11,618 bases of DNA from Planctomycetota bacterium (GTDB lineage: Bacteria > Planctomycetota > UBA8108 > UBA1146), in the NCBI GenBank assembly GCA_002691835.1, contig NZJA01000062.1:1-11618 (forward strand). The letters run 5' to 3'. Position numbers and translations under genes: made by a program. The notes beneath the pieces were generated by a model, which worked only from the letters and a program-made list of their open reading frames with translations, was not told the origin of the DNA and did not search any database. Shown piece after piece: positions 9,580-11,618 of the stretch; positions within the stretch are counted from its first letter, which is position 1, and every line of letters begins with the position of its first letter.

Positions 9580-9960
9580 TTAGTCCTTTTTCTGAGTTCC
9601 ACGATAGGTACAACCTGTGTTGCAGGTTTCATGGACGGTAACGGAACTTAGGCCTGGAAGGTTCCCCTCGATCCGCTCCCAGATCCAAACTGCGATATGC
9701 TCTGAAGTCGGATTCTCAAGACCATCAATTTCATTCAGGTATCTGTGATCAAGATCCTCGATGATTGGATTCACGACCTGTTTCAGGTCTGCGAAGTCCA
9801 TCACCCATCCGGATGTCTCACCGATGGGACCTGTGACCCGGACTTCGACATGAAAGGTGTGTCCATGGAGACGGTGACACTTGTGATCTGCAGGAACATT
9901 GGGCAGAGAATGTGCCGAATCGAAAGAGAACTTTCTCAGCAGTTCGATCTCATGACTCAT
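9580..9960 (-). CDS. queD: 6-carboxytetrahydropterin synthase QueD (6-pyruvoyltetrahydropterin synthase family)
   Basis: This 126-residue enzyme belongs to the T-fold 6-pyruvoyltetrahydropterin synthase family. With queE next door, the likely reaction is conversion of 7,8-dihydroneopterin triphosphate to 6-carboxytetrahydropterin on the way to 7-deazaguanine (preQ0) for queuosine. Zinc ligands are H17 (FDSAHSLPN), H32 and H34 (RLHGHTF); the catalytic cysteine is C28 in DHKCHR. D71-H72 (DLDHRYLN) complete the catalytic set, and PTSEH (84-88) with HET (110-112) provides substrate contacts. The start at 9960 is chosen because AAAGGA lies 9 bases upstream and the length fits the family; an in-frame ATG at 9999 has no clear ribosome binding site. 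It lies 47 bases after queE and 5 bases before glmS, within one probable operon. Confidence 0.93.
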   Translation of the reverse strand: MSHEIELLRKFSFDSAHSLPNVPADHKCHRLHGHTFHVEVRVTGPIGETSGWVMDFADLKQVVNPIIEDLDHRYLNEIDGLENPTSEHIAVWIWERIEGNLPGLSSVTVHETCNTGCTYRGTQKKD

Positions 9961-10007
9961 CGAAGAGGGTCCTTTGCTCTTTCTGTGCTGTCGATCCATG
10001 TTGGATC

Positions 10008-10637
10008 TCAGCGACCCCGCTCTTGGGGATCCCAAATGAATTTATGTTGCTGAAGGTGGAGTCGAACCTGTAGTCGATCCTCCAGTATCCATTCTGATAG
10101 CAGGGCAGCGTCCAACTCACCATGAACTGGCGAAAAAAGGATCGGAACCTCTATTGGATGGGATTCGATCAGTTTTTTAGCCCAGAGATAGTCTTCTCGG
10201 TCCGCCAGAACTAATTTGAGCTCATCCCCTGCTTTCAGATGATCGATGTTTTTCAGAAGATTTCGACTTTCTTCACCGGAGCCCGGAGCTTTCATATCCA
10301 TGATGACGCCAATTCGGGGGTCGAGATCTTCGACAGGATAGGCTCCGGAAGTTTCCAAAAGCACTTCCTCAAATCGGTCACAGAGCATTTTTAGAAGTTC
10401 GGGTGCCTCTGCATGAGCCAGAGGCTCTCCACCCGTCAGTTCGACGAGTCCGATCCCAGGAGCAGCGGCCGCATTACAGATTTCTTCAAGGCTCATTTCG
10501 TCGCCACCCTTGAATGAATAAACAGTATCGCACCAACGGCAACGAAGGGGGCATCCTGCCAGGCGAATGAAGACGCAGGGGATTCCCGCACGCGTACTTT
10601 CGCCCTGAATCGATGGGTAAATCTCTACAACCCTCAC
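10008..10637 (-). CDS. queE: 7-carboxy-7-deazaguanine synthase QueE (radical SAM)
   Basis: QueE converts 6-carboxytetrahydropterin into 7-carboxy-7-deazaguanine, the radical-SAM ring contraction of preQ0 synthesis. The 209-residue protein opens with EIYPSIQGESTRAGIPC, typical of the family, followed by the iron-sulfur cluster motif AGCPLRCRWCDT (C29, C33, C36; CxxxCxxC). The SAM-binding TGGEP is at 68-72, LLETSG at 93-98 and DMKAPGSGE at 114-122, all QueE-like. The start is GTG at 10637, with GGGAG 7 bases upstream; it overlaps the thioesterase stop by 4 bases (GTGA), suggesting coupled translation. QueD follows. QueC and QueF, and the tRNA-modifying enzymes, are not in the window. Confidence 0.95.
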   Translation of the reverse strand: MRVVEIYPSIQGESTRAGIPCVFIRLAGCPLRCRWCDTVYSFKGGDEMSLEEICNAAAAPGIGLVELTGGEPLAHAEAPELLKMLCDRFEEVLLETSGAYPVEDLDPRIGVIMDMKAPGSGEESRNLLKNIDHLKAGDELKLVLADREDYLWAKKLIESHPIEVPILFSPVHGELDAALLSEWILEDRLQVRLHLQQHKFIWDPQERGR

Positions 10638-11056
10638 TCGGTCGCTCCCAGTCTTTTTAACATTTCCCGAAGGTCATCGGGGATTTCAATGGGCTCAAAT
10701 TTTCCGTCCACTTGGGGCCTGCAACAAACCTTGGCAACCTTTGCCTGAAAGCAGATTCGGCGACCTTGACGTCCTTCGAAATGAAAGCTGACGGACCTTG
10801 CTGAGAGGCCCGAGGTTGTCAGGCGAATTGACAGATCGCCACTGTACTCGATGGGCGAAAGAAATTCGGTTTCGAGACTGCGTGTGGGGAAGCCGATTTT
10901 TCGTTCAAGGAAAAGTTTGTGATAGGGAACGGGTCCCTGATCGGTAAACAGCGACTCAAAGGCCTGATGGCACATGTCGAGGATTCGGGGGTAATAAACC
11001 ACTCCCGCAGCATCGACATCATCAAAGTGGACGGGTAGGTTGATTTCGTAGGCCAT
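10634..11056 (-). CDS. Acyl-CoA thioesterase, 4-hydroxybenzoyl-CoA thioesterase/YbgC-like hotdog protein
   Basis: This 140-residue protein has the single hotdog fold length and the family signature FDDVDAAGVVYYPRILDMCH (11-30), where D15 sits at the usual catalytic aspartate position and is followed by AAGVVYYPR. The second half contains the expected strands, including IGFPTRSLETEFLSPIEYSG (54-73). These enzymes hydrolyse acyl- or aryl-CoA thioesters in the cytosol; the substrate is unknown. The start is ATG at 11056, with GGAAGGG about 10 bases upstream; a longer open frame reaching back to 11167 adds 37 residues that do not look like the family. It is the first gene of the minus-strand run and overlaps queE by 4 bases, although a link to deazaguanine synthesis is not obvious. 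Confidence 0.88.
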   Translation of the reverse strand: MAYEINLPVHFDDVDAAGVVYYPRILDMCHQAFESLFTDQGPVPYHKLFLERKIGFPTRSLETEFLSPIEYSGDLSIRLTTSGLSARSVSFHFEGRQGRRICFQAKVAKVCCRPQVDGKFEPIEIPDDLREMLKRLGATE

Positions 11057-11206
11057 CGCTTCAAATCCCTTCCGGGGTTTGTTCCTGACACTTTCCGGCG
11101 TCGAAACAGGCAGGGACACCCCGCTGGACTTCCGAGAACCCATTCGAGAGCATTGCCGGGCCGCCATCCAGTCGATAAACTCGGGAATCAGCGTAATTTG
11201 GAACGA

Positions 11207-11220
11207 CTCGTCCTGACGAG
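11207..11220. repeat. Perfect inverted repeat in the divergent thioesterase/dioxygenase region
   Basis: CTCGTC and GACGAG are exact inverted arms with a 2-base centre (CT). The repeat lies 151 bases upstream of the thioesterase ATG and 98 bases upstream of the proposed dioxygenase start. Its size and position would suit a small dimeric repressor or activator, but no regulator is encoded nearby. The rest of the 260-base intergenic stretch (11057-11317) shows no clear promoter, RNA gene or terminator. Confidence 0.3.
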
Positions 11221-11317
11221 AGAGCCAGACCTTCTTATGGAGGACTTCCTTTCCGGTACTCTGCGTCGATCTCGTGACAAGTATCTTGAGTTTTCAGTGT
11301 CTTGAAATGGGGAGCCC

Positions 11318-11618
11318 TTGGAGCCAATCAGCCAATTGTCCGATCTCGTCGGATCCTTCGATGAAACTATTGTCGGCGTCAAAAACGAACGTCGCCGTTT
11401 GAATAGTCTTGTTGAAGTCGTCGAAAACTACTGTGCTGGAGTCACGGATGAGTTTCTCGACCAGTTTGAGGGAAGCTCCCAGAAATACACCCGTCATCTG
11501 TTGCATGCCGATCCAGAAGACCGCTTTTCATTACTTGCGTTAGTATGGAAGCCAGGACAGGGAACTCCGATTCATGATCATCCATCTTGGGGTGTGATTG
11601 GAGTTTTACGTGGACGTA
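11318..11618 (+). CDS. Cysteine dioxygenase-like cupin protein, N-terminal part
   Basis: About 100 codons are present; the gene continues past the right edge. The frame gives a helical N-terminal region (about 1-66) and then DRFSLLALVWKPGQG (68-82) and TPIHDHPSWGVIGVLRGR (83-100). The HDH pair (H86, H88) after TPI is the iron-binding hallmark of cysteine dioxygenase type I and related thiol dioxygenases, which oxidise cysteine or similar thiols with O2. The third histidine and any Cys-Tyr crosslink would lie beyond the window. The start is uncertain: an in-frame stop is at 11303-11305, and the frame then has only TTG 11318 (GGGGAG 3 bases upstream) or TTG 11336. TTG 11318 is chosen as the better of these. 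Confidence 0.75.
   Translation, partial: MEPISQLSDLVGSFDETIVGVKNERRRLNSLVEVVENYCAGVTDEFLDQFEGSSQKYTRHLLHADPEDRFSLLALVWKPGQGTPIHDHPSWGVIGVLRGR

Noticed and set aside
9575..9613. Longer N-terminus for GlmS
   Set aside because: The glutaminase nucleophile Cys must follow the initiator Met, which fixes the start at 9574.
11294..11506. 70-codon minus-strand open frame near the right edge
   Set aside because: It lies opposite the cysteine-dioxygenase-like frame, which carries the TPIHDHPSWG signature further on.

Overview
The window looks like an ordinary chromosomal stretch of a bacterium of moderate GC content. Almost all of it is coding, mostly housekeeping and central-metabolism genes. A lipoprotein with a clear lipobox and a cytosolic purine 5'-nucleotidase of the cN-II type fit a Gram-negative, environmental (perhaps marine) organism. 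Planctomycetota is a guess only; nothing here fixes the phylum. Non-ATG starts (TTG, GTG) with good Shine-Dalgarno sequences are used several times. I see no tRNA, rRNA, CRISPR array, insertion sequence or phage gene.

Left block, minus strand (1-2218): ligA (NAD-dependent DNA ligase) is followed by the N-terminus of a sodium:neurotransmitter symporter-family transporter that runs off the left edge. Divergent from ligA on the plus strand (2365-6121) are three closely packed genes: a CCA-adding/poly(A) polymerase-type nucleotidyltransferase with an HD domain, a xylose-isomerase-like TIM-barrel protein that overlaps it by one base, and a cN-II/IMP-GMP-type HAD 5'-nucleotidase.

Right block, minus strand (11056 down to 6195): six genes lie head to tail with overlaps or short gaps. 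They are a hotdog-fold acyl-CoA thioesterase, queE and queD (two steps of 7-deazaguanine/preQ0 synthesis), glmS (glucosamine-6-phosphate synthase), a CpeT/CpcT-family lipoprotein and a PhzF-family isomerase. They are probably one transcription unit, although their roles are not obviously one pathway. The block converges on the nucleotidase gene at about 6122-6194. A plus-strand cysteine-dioxygenase-like gene begins near 11318 and runs off the right edge, divergent from the thioesterase.

I found no convincing new multi-gene system. The points most worth a second look are the phycobiliprotein-lyase-family (CpeT) protein, here a predicted lipoprotein in a neighbourhood without phycobiliprotein genes; the mixed six-gene operon; two inverted repeats in the divergent promoter regions; and the ambiguous 260-base stretch between the thioesterase and the dioxygenase.
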